A DNA stretch of 64,000 bases from Manis javanica (GCF_040802235.1 NC_133166.1:1302001-1366000), one strand, 5' to 3'; numbered from the stretch's first letter, positions 44,690 through 55,955 are shown. Notes: a model not told the origin generated them from the letters alone. A program made the numbers and translations.

Positions 44690-45825
44690 TCTCCTTTATT
44701 TTGTTGTGGTGAAATAAACATAACATGAAATGTATCGTGTTAGCCATTTTTAACTGCACAATCTAGTGGCATTAAATACATTCAGAATGTTGTGCAACCA
44801 TCACCACTGTCCATTTCCAGAACCTTTTCATCATCCCAAACAGAAATTCTGTGCTCATTAAATAACTGTTCCCCTTTTCTCCTCCCCCGCACCCATGTAA
44901 CCTGCATTCTACTTTTATATCTATGTATTTGCTTGTTCTAGGTACCTCATATATGTGGTATCATACAATATTTGTCCTTTTTTTGTCTGGTTTATTTTAC
45001 TTAGCATAAAGTTTCTAAGGATTATTCATATTGCACCATGTATCAGAATTCCATTCCTTTTACTAACTGAATAATATTCCACTGTATGAATATACCCCCT
45101 TACGTTTATCCATTCATCCGTTGGTGGACATTTGGTTTTTTCCCACCTTTTGGTCATTGCAAATAAGACTGCAAAACATTGGCTTACAAGTACCATGGTG
45201 TGCAAGGAACATGGTTTACAAGTATGCATGAGTCCCTGTATTATGGTATGAATTATGTCCTCCTTAAAACTCATATGGTGAAATTCCAACCTCCAAGGAC
45301 CTGTATTTGGAAATAAATCATTTAAAGAGGTCATTAAGGTAAAATGAAGTCTTGTGTGTGGTCCTAATCCAATATGACTGAGGTCATTATGAGATGAGGA
45401 AATAAGGATTACAGACACATGGAGGAAAGGCCACATGAAGACACAGGGAGAAGATGGCCACTGACAGACCAGGGAAAGAAACCTCAGAGATTAAGCAAAC
45501 CTGCCAACAGCTTGATCTTGGACTCCTACCCTCCAGAACTGTGAGAAAATAAGTGTCTATTGTTTAATCCATGCAGTCTGTAGTAACTTTCAAGTCTCCT
45601 GGGCACACACCTGCTGGTGGGGTTGTCGGATCACATGGTGATTCTCTGCTTAACTTTTGAGGAGCTGCCATACTGTTTTCCACAGCAGCTGCACCATTTC
45701 ACATTCCCACCAGCAACGCACCAAGGTTCCAATTTGTCCACATCCTCACCAGCGCCTGTTATTTTCAGAGGTCACTGTATAGCAGTCATCCCAGTGGATG
45801 TGCAGGAGTTCTCCTATTAAAGGAT
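44690..45825 (-). mobile_element. Ancient L1 (L1M) 3' end split by an MLT1 LTR
   Basis: First part 44,690-45,237: gttgtggtgaaataaacataacatgaaatgt, then aatgttgtgcaaccatcaccactgtcc, then tgaataatattccactgtatgaatatacc, the reverse of the L1M 3' UTR and ORF2 C-terminus. Second part 45,589-45,825: ctgctggtggggttgtcggatcacatgg, then ttttgaggagctgccatactgttttccacagcagctgcacc, the continuing ORF2 region. The MLT1 LTR sits exactly between. A 136-codon minus-strand frame here is the decayed ORF2 C-terminus joined to LTR sequence, not a gene. Confidence 0.88.
45238..45588 (+). mobile_element. MLT1-type solo LTR inserted in L1M
   Basis: gtattatggtatgaattatgtcctccttaaaactcatatggtg, then gacctgtatttggaaataaatcatttaaagaggtcattaaggt, then gcttgatcttggactcctaccctccagaactgtgagaaaataagtgtctattgtttaatccatgcagtctgtagtaa. 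Typical MaLR LTR order. Confidence 0.88.
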
Positions 45826-46084
45826 TAAGTAAATTGTTACTCCTCTTTCAGACTCAGGTTCTTCAGATACAAATGCCTGCCTCGGGCTGCCTTTGCAGTC
45901 TCTGTCACTCATCTCTGGAAAAGGAGGAAATCCTCCTCCTTCTGTGAGCTGTGTCTGTGCCCATCTTGGAGTCTGTTAGGGACTATGGAAAGATCCCCAA
46001 AGGATCCACCTGATCCCTCCAAAGTACAGGATAAAAATTTCATTTTGAGGTGATTAACTTAGACAGACTCTCACACACATGCAC
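45826..46084. other. Intergenic, nothing recognised
   Basis: No supported feature. Confidence 0.4.
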
Positions 46085-46318
46085 GATTATATCCAAGGAC
46101 ACACACAGCACCCTGTAATAATGAAGCTCTGGAAACAGCTTCCATGTTCACCAATGCAGGAGCAGGTAAGTTAGCTGCCATTTAGTAATGCACTGGAACA
46201 CTGTATAGTAAGAGTGTAGCCAAAGTGAACGACCTATAACTATACTATCATCCTGGAGAGGTCTCCAAATACAATATTAAAGGCAAAACAGCCAAGTGCA
46301 AAATGGAGTGTGCAGTGT
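46085..46318 (+). mobile_element. Ancient L1 fragment
   Basis: gtaataatgaagctctggaaacagcttccatgttcaccaatgcagg, then catttagtaatgcactggaacactgtatagt follow L1M ORF2 C-terminal text in degraded form. Confidence 0.55.
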
Positions 46319-46548
46319 GACACCAAACAGCCTGGGATTGAATCATAGTTGTGCCACCTTCTAGCTGTATAACACTAGGGAGTTTACTTAACTTCTGTGC
46401 CTCAGTTTTCTCATCTGTAAAATGAGAATAATAGTAGTACCTAATATTGGTGTTGAGGGACTAAATGGATTTAATACATGTAAAACCCTTAAAACAGTGC
46501 CTGGCACAAACTAATGCTCAATAAGTAGTAGCTGCTGTTATTATTTAT
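46319..46548 (+). mobile_element. MIR SINE
   Basis: gcctgggattgaatcatagttgtgccaccttctagctgtataacac, then cttctgtgcctcagttttctcatctgtaaaatgagaataatagtagtacc, then taaaacagtgcctggcac: near-complete forward MIR. Confidence 0.93.
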
Positions 46549-47439
46549 GGATTCAAATCTGCAGTAAAATATAGAAATATAGACTTGCTGAGAAAAATCA
46601 TCCAAAACTTGGAAATGATGGGGAAAAGTAAGTGCATGTCCTTTTAATCTCACATTGAACATTGTTAGACAAGTTAGGAAAATGTACCTGGTTTGACTCA
46701 CTGTTTACTACTGATTAAAAGTTCTATACTTAGTGAAGTTACATGTTAACTTACAGAACTTTGTCCAGTAGAAATGCAAATATTGTCTCGTAAAAAAGAC
46801 AGATATTTATTATAGCCCCAAAGTTCACAGTTTATTGCCAGAAGCACAATAATCACTTAGGTAGCTGACTCAGAAATCTTCCTCTGACCTGCTTTAATTA
46901 AGTTAATCAAGTTTCTTTTATTCATTTTATTAAGTTTATTGCCTATAAATTCCCATCTTCTCATATGCCCTCAGAAATGATCCTAACATCTTACTATTTT
47001 CCTCATTGATAAATGGAACAAACTTTTTGATATGTGTTTGTTTTATACTTATATGAGAATCACAGCTTTAAAAAGGCTATAAGCCAAATTTATGATAATG
47101 GTTATCTCTAAGGAGAGAGAGAGAGGCTTGGGTCTGGGGTAGAATACATGGGGATTTCAATGACCTTTGATGTATGATTTCTGTTACATCTTTTAAAAAC
47201 ATCTGAAGCATATGTAGCAAACACATTTATATTTATTAAGTCAAAGTGTTGGATGTATGAGTGTTTATTATATTCATCTCTGTGTTTTCAATTTATAAAA
47301 AAAATTTTCCCAAAAAGTAAAGCAGTAAATTACTGAAGCATCTTGTTAGGGCAAGATGGAAAGTTCTATGCACTGATTAATCCCAAATTATTGACCAGAT
47401 CCCATGTATGAGGCTGAAGGCACATTGTAAAAATTCATA
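46549..47439. other. Intergenic, possible L1 debris
   Basis: tatgataatggttatctctaaggagag and gatttctgttacatcttttaaaaac near 47,090-47,200 look like old L1 3' UTR text, but too diverged to place. Confidence 0.35.
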
Positions 47440-47565
47440 GACTGTGACCCAGAGGACACGGGTTAACATTTCCAGTCTAGGACTAATTAGCTGCATGACC
47501 CTGGCTAAGCCACTTCCTTTCTTTGAATACCAGTTTTGTTTCCTGTAAGATAAATGCTGAAAAAT
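47440..47565 (+). mobile_element. MIR SINE fragment
   Basis: ggactaattagctgcatgaccctggctaagccacttcctttctttgaataccagttttgtttcctgtaagataaatgctg matches the central MIR segment. Confidence 0.6.
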
Positions 47566-47639
47566 TATGGTGCAAGCCATTCCACAGACGAATTTTGAAC
47601 TATAAACTAAACATAAGGAGTTGCAAGGAAGTTTTGCTT

Positions 47640-48238
47640 TTGCTGTGATGCTTCAATGCTTTTTAATATTATTAGAAAATTCAAATATATACAGAGTAGA
47701 CAGCATAATAAATTAATTCCCATATACTTATCATTCAGCTTCAACAATTACCAACTTACAGCCCATTCATTCTTGCTTCATCTCTACCCTCACCCCTCCT
47801 TCCACCCAGATTATGTTTTTCTTTTTACCTTTCTGTTCTCACATAATTTATTTTATATTTATAATGTATTTTAATATAACTGCTAAAGTTGCCAGAATAA
47901 CACAGGAATTCTACATACCCTTTATTTAGAGTTGCCAATTATTTACATTTTACCCTGTTTCCACAGACATAAAATATCCATACATATATGACAATTTGTT
48001 CAAACCATTGATCACCAACCACTTCAGTGAGCAGTTCCTAAGAATAAGGCATTCTGCCCCATAACCAGTACAGTTATCCAAACTGGGGCATTCAGCACTG
48101 ATACAATGTTACTATCTAATCCAAGATTCATATTCTGATCTTGGCAATTGTCTCCTAACTGTCCTTTATATTTTCCCCCATGTACCCAGACTCTTTCAAG
48201 GAAAATCCCCATGTCTTTTTTAAAATATGCCTTCTTTT
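47640..48238 (-). mobile_element. Ancient L1/HAL1-type fragment
   Basis: gaaaattcaaatatatacagagtagacagcataataaattaattcccatatacttatcattcagcttcaacaattaccaac, then ggcaattgtctcctaactgtcc are typical of an old L1 3' UTR read in reverse. Family uncertain. Confidence 0.6.
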
Positions 48239-50204
48239 TAAATGCTGATGCCTGTACTTTGTTGGTGCCCTAAGCATGTTCCTGGGCTTCCTGGTCCGGA
48301 CGCAGAGAGGCACCTCTGCCCCGTCACGCCGCAGCAGACAGCCCCACTGAGCTGAACCCTCCGTAGTTTTCTTTAGCTCAAGCAATCTGCTATTCACAAA
48401 CCACAACCACCGCACCTGCGCGGGTGGCCCCCGCTGAGCCCCGCATGGCGCAATCTCAGGGGAGCCGTGTCAGCCACCACACGGCCCAGGGAGGAGGCTG
48501 GCCCCCCACCACCCTCATCCCCCAACACGCCCACAGAGGAAAAGGAGGGGAAGAGCCACAACTGGGAGATGATCAGTCTGCGGCTTCCCTCCCCGTGCAT
48601 GAGTCTCCTTACGCCCATCAGCATTTCCTGTGCTTAGAAGTTAGCTTTGTTTCTGAAAATAGAAATTTTTTTAATTGCTAATATGAGTAAACTACTCATT
48701 CCATTAACAAAGCCCCCTGTGCCTCCTCAGATGATTCCCTGGCGGCCGAAGCCAGGATTGCTTTGCAGAGAGGGTCAGGCCTCAGAATCCCCCCGCTGCC
48801 CCGGTGCTCCACCTCGGCTGGGACCCAGAAACAGCTAGGAAGGGAACCTGCTCCCAGCCCTGCCTCGCCCTCGGCCCACACTCCGTGGAGCGCAGCATCA
48901 CCAATTTGTCTGACAGTATTAAGGCCCAGGACGGACCCTCAGTGTCCAGCAGAGGTCTCTGAGCCATTTAGTAGAACAGCTGGGCAAACTGCCCCCCAGG
49001 CCCCTGTGAGCTCCCAAGGGAAAGGATGACTTCTCTTCATCCAGGCTTCAGGACCCAGGAAGGAGACAGACTCCTAGCGGCTCCTGCTGTCGTCCTGCTG
49101 GGAAGCGCCGACCCATAAGCTCCGACTCCTCAAGGAGACCCCACCTCCCTCTGCCTCGAGACCAAAGCAGTGACCAAAATCCACAAGGGGATAATCTCTT
49201 CCTCCCTGAGGCCTGAACCCTCCCGGACCCCAGGAGAGCATATGGGGGGTGAGTTTCAAGGACCGCCCCAGAGCTCGGAGCCTCCAAAGCCACCCGGGAT
49301 CTGGAGGGGATGGAGCTGATTTTATAAACTCTGGCAGGACCAGGATGTGTGCACAGCTTCGGTCCTGAGCACCACATTCTGTTTGCCTGAGCTGTGTGCC
49401 GTGTCAGCCTGTCTGGATGTGTGGCCATCCCAGAAGCAGCTCCAGGGGGGGGACCCTGAAAGACACAGGCTGGAGTGAAGGGAGTCCCAGAACCACCCCA
49501 CGTGGCTGGACTGAGAGGACCCTGCACCTCCACTGAGGGTGCATCAGGCAGGGGAGCGCTGGCTGCTAAGGTCGGTATTTGTCTGTCGGAATTCCACCAG
49601 ACCCGATTCAGGAAGCTGAGGCTGCCTGTTCTCTTCCCATTCCTCTCCTCCAGAATTTGCACGCACCGCATCCCCTACTCTGTCAGTCCTTAAGCGTTTC
49701 CTGAGATCCCACTGCATTCGGGGATCCTGTCCAGTCTCTTCCAGCTCCCCATCCACCACTTGTTCATCATCTAACTTGTGGTGGGAGGGAAGTTAATGTA
49801 ACCCTGAGCCTACCCGCATCCAGAATGCGCTAAGTCCACTGACACCTTTCAGTCCACTCAGAAACTGAGGCTCAAACAGGTCAAGTAACTCTTCCAAGTC
49901 TCCTCTTTCCAATACACCTTTTGCCTAGTACGTGTTTCTTGAGTCGTTAATGCCACTTCCCCACCTCTACCAAGCCCCACCTTCTTCATTCAAGGCCTAG
50001 CCCCATGCCTCCTTTCTGTAGCTTTCCCAGGAGTTGACTTTGCTGGGTTACATTTCAAGAGAGGATCAGGTGAGAGGATTCTGCCTCCACACCAGGACCC
50101 TGACTTTTGGGGTTGTATATTCTGACCTTTATAACAAACAGAAGGTTGGTCTGTGAAGAGCGTGGGGTGTTCCATTGAATTGTCCTACACCGGTTCTTCT
50201 AAGG
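48239..50204. other. GC-rich block without a recognisable gene
   Basis: Distinctly GC-rich compared with its flanks, with visible CpG clusters around 48,290-48,460 (ccgtcacgccgcagc, ccgcacctgcgcgggtggcc) and scattered CpGs to about 49,700. Open frames up to 207 codons on the minus strand (49,048-49,671) and several shorter ones overlap in conflicting phases and carry no domain I recognise. Could be an unmasked repeat, a promoter-like region or simply a GC-rich patch. A perfect EBF-type palindrome TCCCAAGGGA lies at 49,012-49,021, 3.4 kb upstream of the second OR gene. Confidence 0.4.
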
Positions 50205-50760
50205 CCACAGTCTCAAACTAGGGGGTGGTGTACCCCTGAGGGTGAAGGGGTTCATAGGCAAAACAATTGTAAAGAGAACCAACTTCCAGAACCTCAACGT
50301 TCGTAGCTAATCTTTCTTAAAACCAGTGTCTTTGAAAACACATCTGTGATGCAAGTTCTATGCCACTTTCTCATCCCTCCCTTCACAAGTGCCTTTTTCC
50401 CACTCTTGAAAAGAAATGCATGCTCCTAACCAATCCTGAATCTTAGTGCAAGGCATTTTGCCTGCGTATAAAACTTCCAGGATACCACCCCAAGAGATAA
50501 TTTCTTAAAACAGGTGTTGAAAAAGTAAATGACTTTAATGACTGCCTATAAAATCCTTTTTAAGTCAGATAGAAACCTTTCAACAAAATAAAGGGAGGCT
50601 CTTTTCAAATTGAGAGATGATAGAACATTAAAAAATTTTTGATGAGACATCACTATGTGATTCTTGGCATTAACGAAGAAGTTGTTCAATGAATTGAATG
50701 GCATCACCACAACACAACTTCTTATAGTCCCATTCATTCCTTTATGTTAACAAGGTTTCT
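50205..50760. mobile_element. Possible hAT-type DNA transposon remnant
   Basis: ccacagtctcaaactagggggtggtgtacccctgagggtgaagggg resembles the terminal region of hAT elements with a gtacccctggggg-type end. The minus-strand frame at 50,546-50,737 could be transposase debris. Weak. Confidence 0.35.
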
Positions 50761-51554
50761 CAGAACTTTCTACTTCATGTACAAAGTATTTGCTAGGGAT
50801 CACTGCTAGAGTGGCCAAGATACTTAAAAAGATCCTTGTGAGCTGGACAGACCCTCTTAGAATTACGTTACGATCAAGTATAGAGTATCCTCTTTGGAGA
50901 CAAATTCACATGGATTCTTCTGCATTGCCCGGGGCTATGCTGGCACAAAGATCCATATCCAGGCAGGAAGTTCAGGGAAGATGCATTCACTGTCAGACTG
51001 TCAGGACAAGGTGTGACCTCAGATTTGACTTTGTACCAAACCTTGACTTTGGCAATGAGGAATCAGAGGCCCAGAGAAAGGAGAATTGTCCAAGGCAACA
51101 GAGACAGAACTAGAAAGCAGTTCTCTATCCTGTCCAGCCAGTGCTCTTTCTGGCCATCGCCTGTACCTGCTGCAGCATGTAAGAACAAAGGTGAGACTGT
51201 TCTATATTCTTCTGCAAAGTGGCACCACATTTCCTCCTTGTTGTCCACGTAAACTGTTTGACATGGATGAAGTGGGTGGTAAGGTTTTCCTAGGACTGAT
51301 TTCAGGATGTAGCCCAGACCCTCAAAGAGGAGAGGAATAAAGGGCCGGAGAGAGAGGAAGTGTGGGGAAGAAGGAAAGGACTCTGAGCATTTCCAGTCCT
51401 CTATGGATAAACATCTTGGAGGACAGTCAAGCAAGCATAAAACACCATTTCCAAGCTGACAGTCTCCCGGATGACATTGAACTCAATAGATACTCAGAGA
51501 CAAAACTGTGATAGAGGAGGAAACATCCTGAAGGGTGTTTAAATGCAAGACAGA
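50761..51554. other. Intergenic, nothing recognised
   Basis: A possible MIR relic at about 51,040-51,115 (caatgaggaatcagaggcccagagaaagg, then gtccaaggcaacag). No gene. Confidence 0.4.
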
Positions 51555-51890
51555 TTGATTATTGATACACACTACAACACGGATGAAACTTGAAAACATT
51601 AAATGAAAGAAGCCAGACACAAAAGGCTGTATATTGTATGAATCCACTTATATGAAAGGTCCAGATTAGGCAAATCCATAGAGACAGAAAGCAGATGAAT
51701 GGTTTCCAGGGGTGGCAGGAAAGAGACAATGCGGAGTGACTTCTAACACTCCGGGGGGACAAAAATGTCCCACAGGTAAATAGTGGGGATGACCACACAA
51801 CCCTGTGGGTGTACCACCAACCACTGAATTATATACTTGGAAGTGGTGAATTCTGTGCTCTGTGAATTATATCTTTTGATTTTTTAAAGG
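51555..51890 (+). mobile_element. Ancient L1 (L1M) 3' fragment
   Basis: ctacaacacggatgaaacttgaaaacattaaatgaaagaagccagacacaaaaggctgtatattgtatgaatcc, then tccatagagacagaaagcagatgaatggtttccaggggtgg, then gaattatatacttggaagtggtgaa: unmistakable L1M tail. Confidence 0.92.
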
Positions 51891-52019
51891 ATGAAATTTT
51901 TAAAAATATTTTAAATATATAATTTAGTAAATATTTTGAAAATATTTTTTAAAGGATGAACTCATTGTCAAATAGAATCATAAGCATATTTGTAGATACA
52001 GGCTCAAGAGACTGGGAAA

Positions 52020-52200
52020 GAGGCTCACATTCATTGATCACCTACTGTGTCCCAGACATCCAGAGATTTTACATTCGTTTTTTCATTCAGATACACAACA
52101 ACCCTGAGAAGTAGGCACATTTTCTTCATGTTGCAGAGGAGGAAACTAAGACTTCCAGATATAGTTTATCCGGATATACACAACTAGTGCAGTTAGTCAG
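52020..52200 (-). mobile_element. MIR SINE
   Basis: cattcattgatcacctactgtgtcccagacatcc, then acacaacaaccctgagaagtaggcac, then gttgcagaggaggaaactaagac match reverse MIR. Confidence 0.8.
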
Positions 52201-52364
52201 TGCCATTGTCAGAATTAAGACGGGTCTGTGTGGCCTCACAGCCCACGTCTTTGCACTACGGCCCGATGCTTCCCGTTAGCTTCCTGGAGAAGCAGCCTTA
52301 TGCTCACTTGGGGCTCTCACTGTACTACATACAGTGGTGGGCATGCTTGGGGAAGAGTTTGAGT

Positions 52365-52388
52365 GGTTATCCATTGTCACCTCTGCAG
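52365..52388 (+). promoter_or_regulatory. Candidate splice acceptor before the second OR ATG
   Basis: ttatccattgtcacctctgcag ends in AG at 52,387-52,388, directly followed by ATG. OR coding exons are usually preceded by spliced non-coding exons, so an acceptor abutting the ATG is plausible and supports the start chosen for this gene. Confidence 0.5.
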
Positions 52389-53348
52389 ATGACACCTGGA
52401 GAACTAGCCCTTGCCAGGGGCAATCACACACCAGTGACCCAGTTCATCTTGCTGGGATTCTCCAATTATCCAGACCTCCAGGTGCTTCTGTTCGGAGCCT
52501 TCCTGCTCATCTATGCTGTGACAGTGGCAGGCAACCTGGGAATGATGGCCCTCATCTTCGCAGACTCCCATCTCCACAGCCCCATGTACTTCTTCCTCAG
52601 TGTCCTCTCCTTTCTTGATATTTGTTACTCTTCTGTGGTCACACCCAAGCTCTTGGTCGACTTTCTGGCCTCAGACAAGTCCATCTCTTTCGAGGGCTGT
52701 GTGGCCCAGCTGAGCTTCTTTGTGCTACATGTGACAGCGGAGAGCTTCCTGCTGGCCTCCATGGCGTACGACCGCTTCATGGCCATCTGCCGACCCCTCC
52801 ATTACGGCTCTGTCATGACCAAGGGGACCTGTCTCCAGCTGGCAGCTGCTTCCTATGCATTCGGTGGCGCCAACTCTGCTATCCAGACTGGGAATGTCTT
52901 TGCCCTGCCATTCTGTGGGCCCAACCAGGTAACACACTACTTCTGTGACATCCCACCCCTTCTCCGCCTGGCTTGTGCCCACACAGCCACAGCAAGGGGG
53001 GTCCTCTATGTCTTCTCTGCTCTGGTCACCCTTCTGCCTGCTGCAATCATCCTCACCTCCTACAGCTTGGTCTTGCTGGCCATTGGGAGGATGGGCTCCA
53101 CAGCTGGGCGGGAGAAGGCCCTCTCCACGTGTGCCTCCCACTTTCTGGCCATTGCCATTTTCTATGGCACCGTGGTTTTCACCTATGTCCAGCCTCACAG
53201 ATCCTCTGGTGATACCAATGGCCAGGTGGTGTCCGTCTTCTACACCATCATAATTCCCATGCTCAATCCCTTCATCTATAGCTTCCGTAACAAGGAGGTG
53301 AAGGATGCCCTGCAGAGGAAGCTCCAGGTTAGCATCTTTCCCTGCTGA
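52389..53348 (+). CDS. Olfactory receptor, class II, intact (319 aa)
   Basis: Odorant-sensing GPCR of olfactory neurons. The frame is open further upstream (from 52,200), but those 63 codons are not OR-like and overlap a MIR edge. The chosen ATG gives MTPGELALARGNHTPVTQF. Glycosylation site NHT at 12-14; TM1 GN at 48-49; PMYF at 65-68; C104; MAYDRF at 125-130; ECL2 cysteines near 176, 186 and 196; SY near 224-225; KALSTCASHF near 243-252; PMLNPFIYSFRN near 290-301. Residues 9-13 (ARGNH) line up with where related receptors start, with Leu (CTT) where their initiator Met would be, so translation probably now starts eight codons upstream. The N-terminal text recalls OR9S-type receptors, but I do not assign a symbol. 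No stop or frameshift; same strand as the other OR loci. Confidence 0.95.
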   Translation: MTPGELALARGNHTPVTQFILLGFSNYPDLQVLLFGAFLLIYAVTVAGNLGMMALIFADSHLHSPMYFFLSVLSFLDICYSSVVTPKLLVDFLASDKSISFEGCVAQLSFFVLHVTAESFLLASMAYDRFMAICRPLHYGSVMTKGTCLQLAAASYAFGGANSAIQTGNVFALPFCGPNQVTHYFCDIPPLLRLACAHTATARGVLYVFSALVTLLPAAIILTSYSLVLLAIGRMGSTAGREKALSTCASHFLAIAIFYGTVVFTYVQPHRSSGDTNGQVVSVFYTIIIPMLNPFIYSFRNKEVKDALQRKLQVSIFPC

Positions 53349-53484
53349 ACCCTGCAAGGGTGCTTTTTGGAATGAAGAAGGCATAGCATCTTCCAAACCA
53401 CATTTGGAACTGATCTAATGGAAAACAACCCTGGTTTTGAACAAGGTGGAAGACATAGGGAAGAAACAACGAATATCGTACTTT

Positions 53485-53655
53485 GTAGAGAGCTTTGCAG
53501 TTTTTAAAGCATCTTCTTAGCCGTTATCATACTGAATCTTTACCAATGTATTGTGAGGCAGTCTCTGTTATGATGATATTGTTTTACAAATGAAGGATAC
53601 GTGACTTGGTTAAAATAAGCTAATTACCTAAAGCCGCCCACTTAGTGAGAGAGTG
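53485..53655 (-). mobile_element. MIR SINE (diverged)
   Basis: gtagagagctttgcagtttttaaagcatcttcttagccg, then cattgtgaggcagtctctgttatgatgatattgttttacaaatgaagg follow reverse MIR/MIR3. Confidence 0.55.
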
Positions 53656-54334
53656 AGCATTCAACATCAGGACTTCCACACCTAAACTGGAGGTATTTCA
53701 ATTACATCACAGCCACAAGTTAAGTCTTTTATTGACAGCTAGGTCACCATAACTTGCAAGAAACACCAGACAAGGGGCAGCACAATCATTTCTCTTTCAC
53801 CACTGGTTCAGTGGAGTGGGCATAGGCTGCAAGGGCATGGGGTTACATCCAAAAAGCAAGACGACCAGGATAGATGTGTCCTCATTTCTTGCTTCTGCTG
53901 AGTTTGTTTAGCTGTCCCACTAAAGGAAACCTCAGGATCAGGAGAGACCTTTCCTTGTTATCTGTTTCCGAACCAGATGTATGTACCTGTCTCATCATTC
54001 TCAAGGGTGCGTGTGTATGTGGGCATTTACAGATACAGCATTATAATAGATACTGTGCTTTAGGAGACTGATGTTTAAAAATTATATTTGGCCTGAACAT
54101 TATTAAATAGACAGGTAATATGGTGAGGATGTGTGTTTCAGAGAATTACACGAGTGAAGCTGAACTTGACGTAACTCAGAGTGGGACGCTGGACCAGAAG
54201 GCACGCGGAAGACCTGACCCAAGTGGAGTCAGCTTCGGCCTGAGATTTTTGGTCTGAGATCATTAAAAAGGCTTTTTTTCAGATCTCCCTTAAGGGAAAT
54301 TGTTCTAAATACATAAACTCTTACTATATGAACA
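53656..54334. other. 3' flank of the second OR gene
   Basis: Non-coding, no supported repeat. I found no AATAAA within about 1.5 kb downstream of the stop; a candidate lies near 54,979. Confidence 0.4.
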
Positions 54335-54685
54335 GGTTTATAACAGCATTTTTTTGGAAAACAAAAAAATTAGCAGCAACCTTAATGTTTGAAGGAGGAA
54401 AAGGGTTGAATCATTCATCCCCTAGATGGATTATAATGTAACCACCAAAAAGTATGCTTATGCAGACTACCTAATAACATGGAAAACAGCAGGCCAGAAC
54501 CTCCAGTGTGACTGCAACAATGCAAGAAAAAGGAGAGACAAAAAGCCTGGGAAGAACACACAAAAATGTAAATGATGGTTATATGAGAGTGGCAGCACAA
54601 TGCGAAAAATGTTTTTCTATTTTTCCCAAAAATTAACCAAAACTTTTTTAATGAGCATGTTTTAATTTTGATACTTTATTCTAAG
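54335..54685 (+). mobile_element. Ancient L1 3' fragment
   Basis: ttataacagcatttttttggaaaac, then gcagcaaccttaatgtttg, then aatgatggttatatgagagtgg, then tttttctatttttcccaaaaattaacc-like tail. Decayed L1M order. Confidence 0.65.
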
Positions 54686-55955
54686 AACAAATAATTAAAG
54701 AAATCCTTTCCTGGAAGCCGAGTGTGAAAAATTCTCACTTTTATCTTCTTTCATTAAGCCAATATTTACTAAATTCCTCACTCCACATTCCTTCAACATA
54801 TAAACTACATTTTAATGCATGTCTGCAATTAAGGTCAGGACTCTTTGTTATGGTAAAGAGACTTAGTAAAAAATAACCTAATTCATTCACCTGGAAAAAT
54901 ATTTATAAGGCAAATAGATGCAACACATTGGGGTAGGCCATGCCTGGATTAATAGTCAGATAGCTTGTGCTAGGAACAAATAAACCCAATAATGTCCATA
55001 GTTAATACCACAAAATATAACCTACATTAAAGTTGAAACAAATTAGGTGACTCCCCAGGGCAATTTTTGTCATCCATCAGTTTCTGGGTCCCTGTCATCT
55101 TACAACGTCACCATCTCAACCTATGCTTGCCAAGATTTTAATGGTGGGGGAAATAATCAAGAAGGTCTGATAGAGTGTGTTTAATTACCTGGCCTAAAGT
55201 TGGCTCACATCACTTCAATCTATATGCCATTAGCCTGTAGCCAGTCTTCTGGCTGCAAAGGAGCCTGGGAAATGTCTTCTTTTTAATCAAGAGAGAGAAA
55301 AGCTAAATGGGATTTAGTAAAAACATCGCTTTGCCTCTGACTCTAATTGAGCAGTTGGTTAGACCATCATCGGTAAGGGGTTCTAAAATATTGCTAGAAT
55401 AAATAAAAAATAAGGTCCTGGTTAACTCATGTTTCTACATAATTGAGGTGGACTGTTTTTTTGGGTGGAAATTTTAAAACATTCCTTGCCTGAGCTGAAG
55501 TATCTCTGTTGAGTATTTTTGGGGATCACACACTTGAGTTGCATGGTGCCATGACAAGCCATAAAACTAACTCTGAGATCAGCTAGTGGACAGTAGCCTG
55601 AAGCTGGAGGTCACAGTTACCTCAAATTCTAAAACTAAATAAAGCACAACATGGTGGTATTTACTAAGAGTGCTCTTATCTAAGTTAAACTGTCTCATGG
55701 ATCACCCGAGTTGGTACACACACAAACACATACACTGCTGAAGAGAGAATAAGAAACCATACACATACCAAAAAAAAGCATTCTGAAAACATGAAAGTCA
55801 AAAAAAAATAGAAAAGTTAAGTGTGCATATGATAGGGCTCAATCGTACAATTTTAATGAATAGAGTATCAGTTGCTTTCCACCTCAACGATGGACACGTT
55901 GAGCAAATATTTATAGACTTTTGATCTGAGGAGTGGCAAAATCATCTGGTCCCAT
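54686..55955. other. Intergenic, nothing recognised
   Basis: AT-rich 1.3 kb without a named feature. Confidence 0.4.

Noticed and set aside
45026-45436. 136-codon minus-strand frame
   Set aside because: Decayed L1 ORF2 C-terminus read through into an MLT1 LTR.
49048-49671. 207-codon minus-strand frame
   Set aside because: GC-rich region with competing frames and no domain, promoter or conservation signal that can be seen.
52200-52388. OR coding sequence starting at 52,200
   Set aside because: The extra 63 residues have no OR similarity and overlap a MIR edge; the ATG at 52,389 follows a splice-acceptor-like site and gives a normal receptor length.
52725-53396. 223-codon frame antisense to the second OR gene
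   Set aside because: Shadow of the OR coding sequence; the same happens at 11,905-12,381 opposite the first OR.
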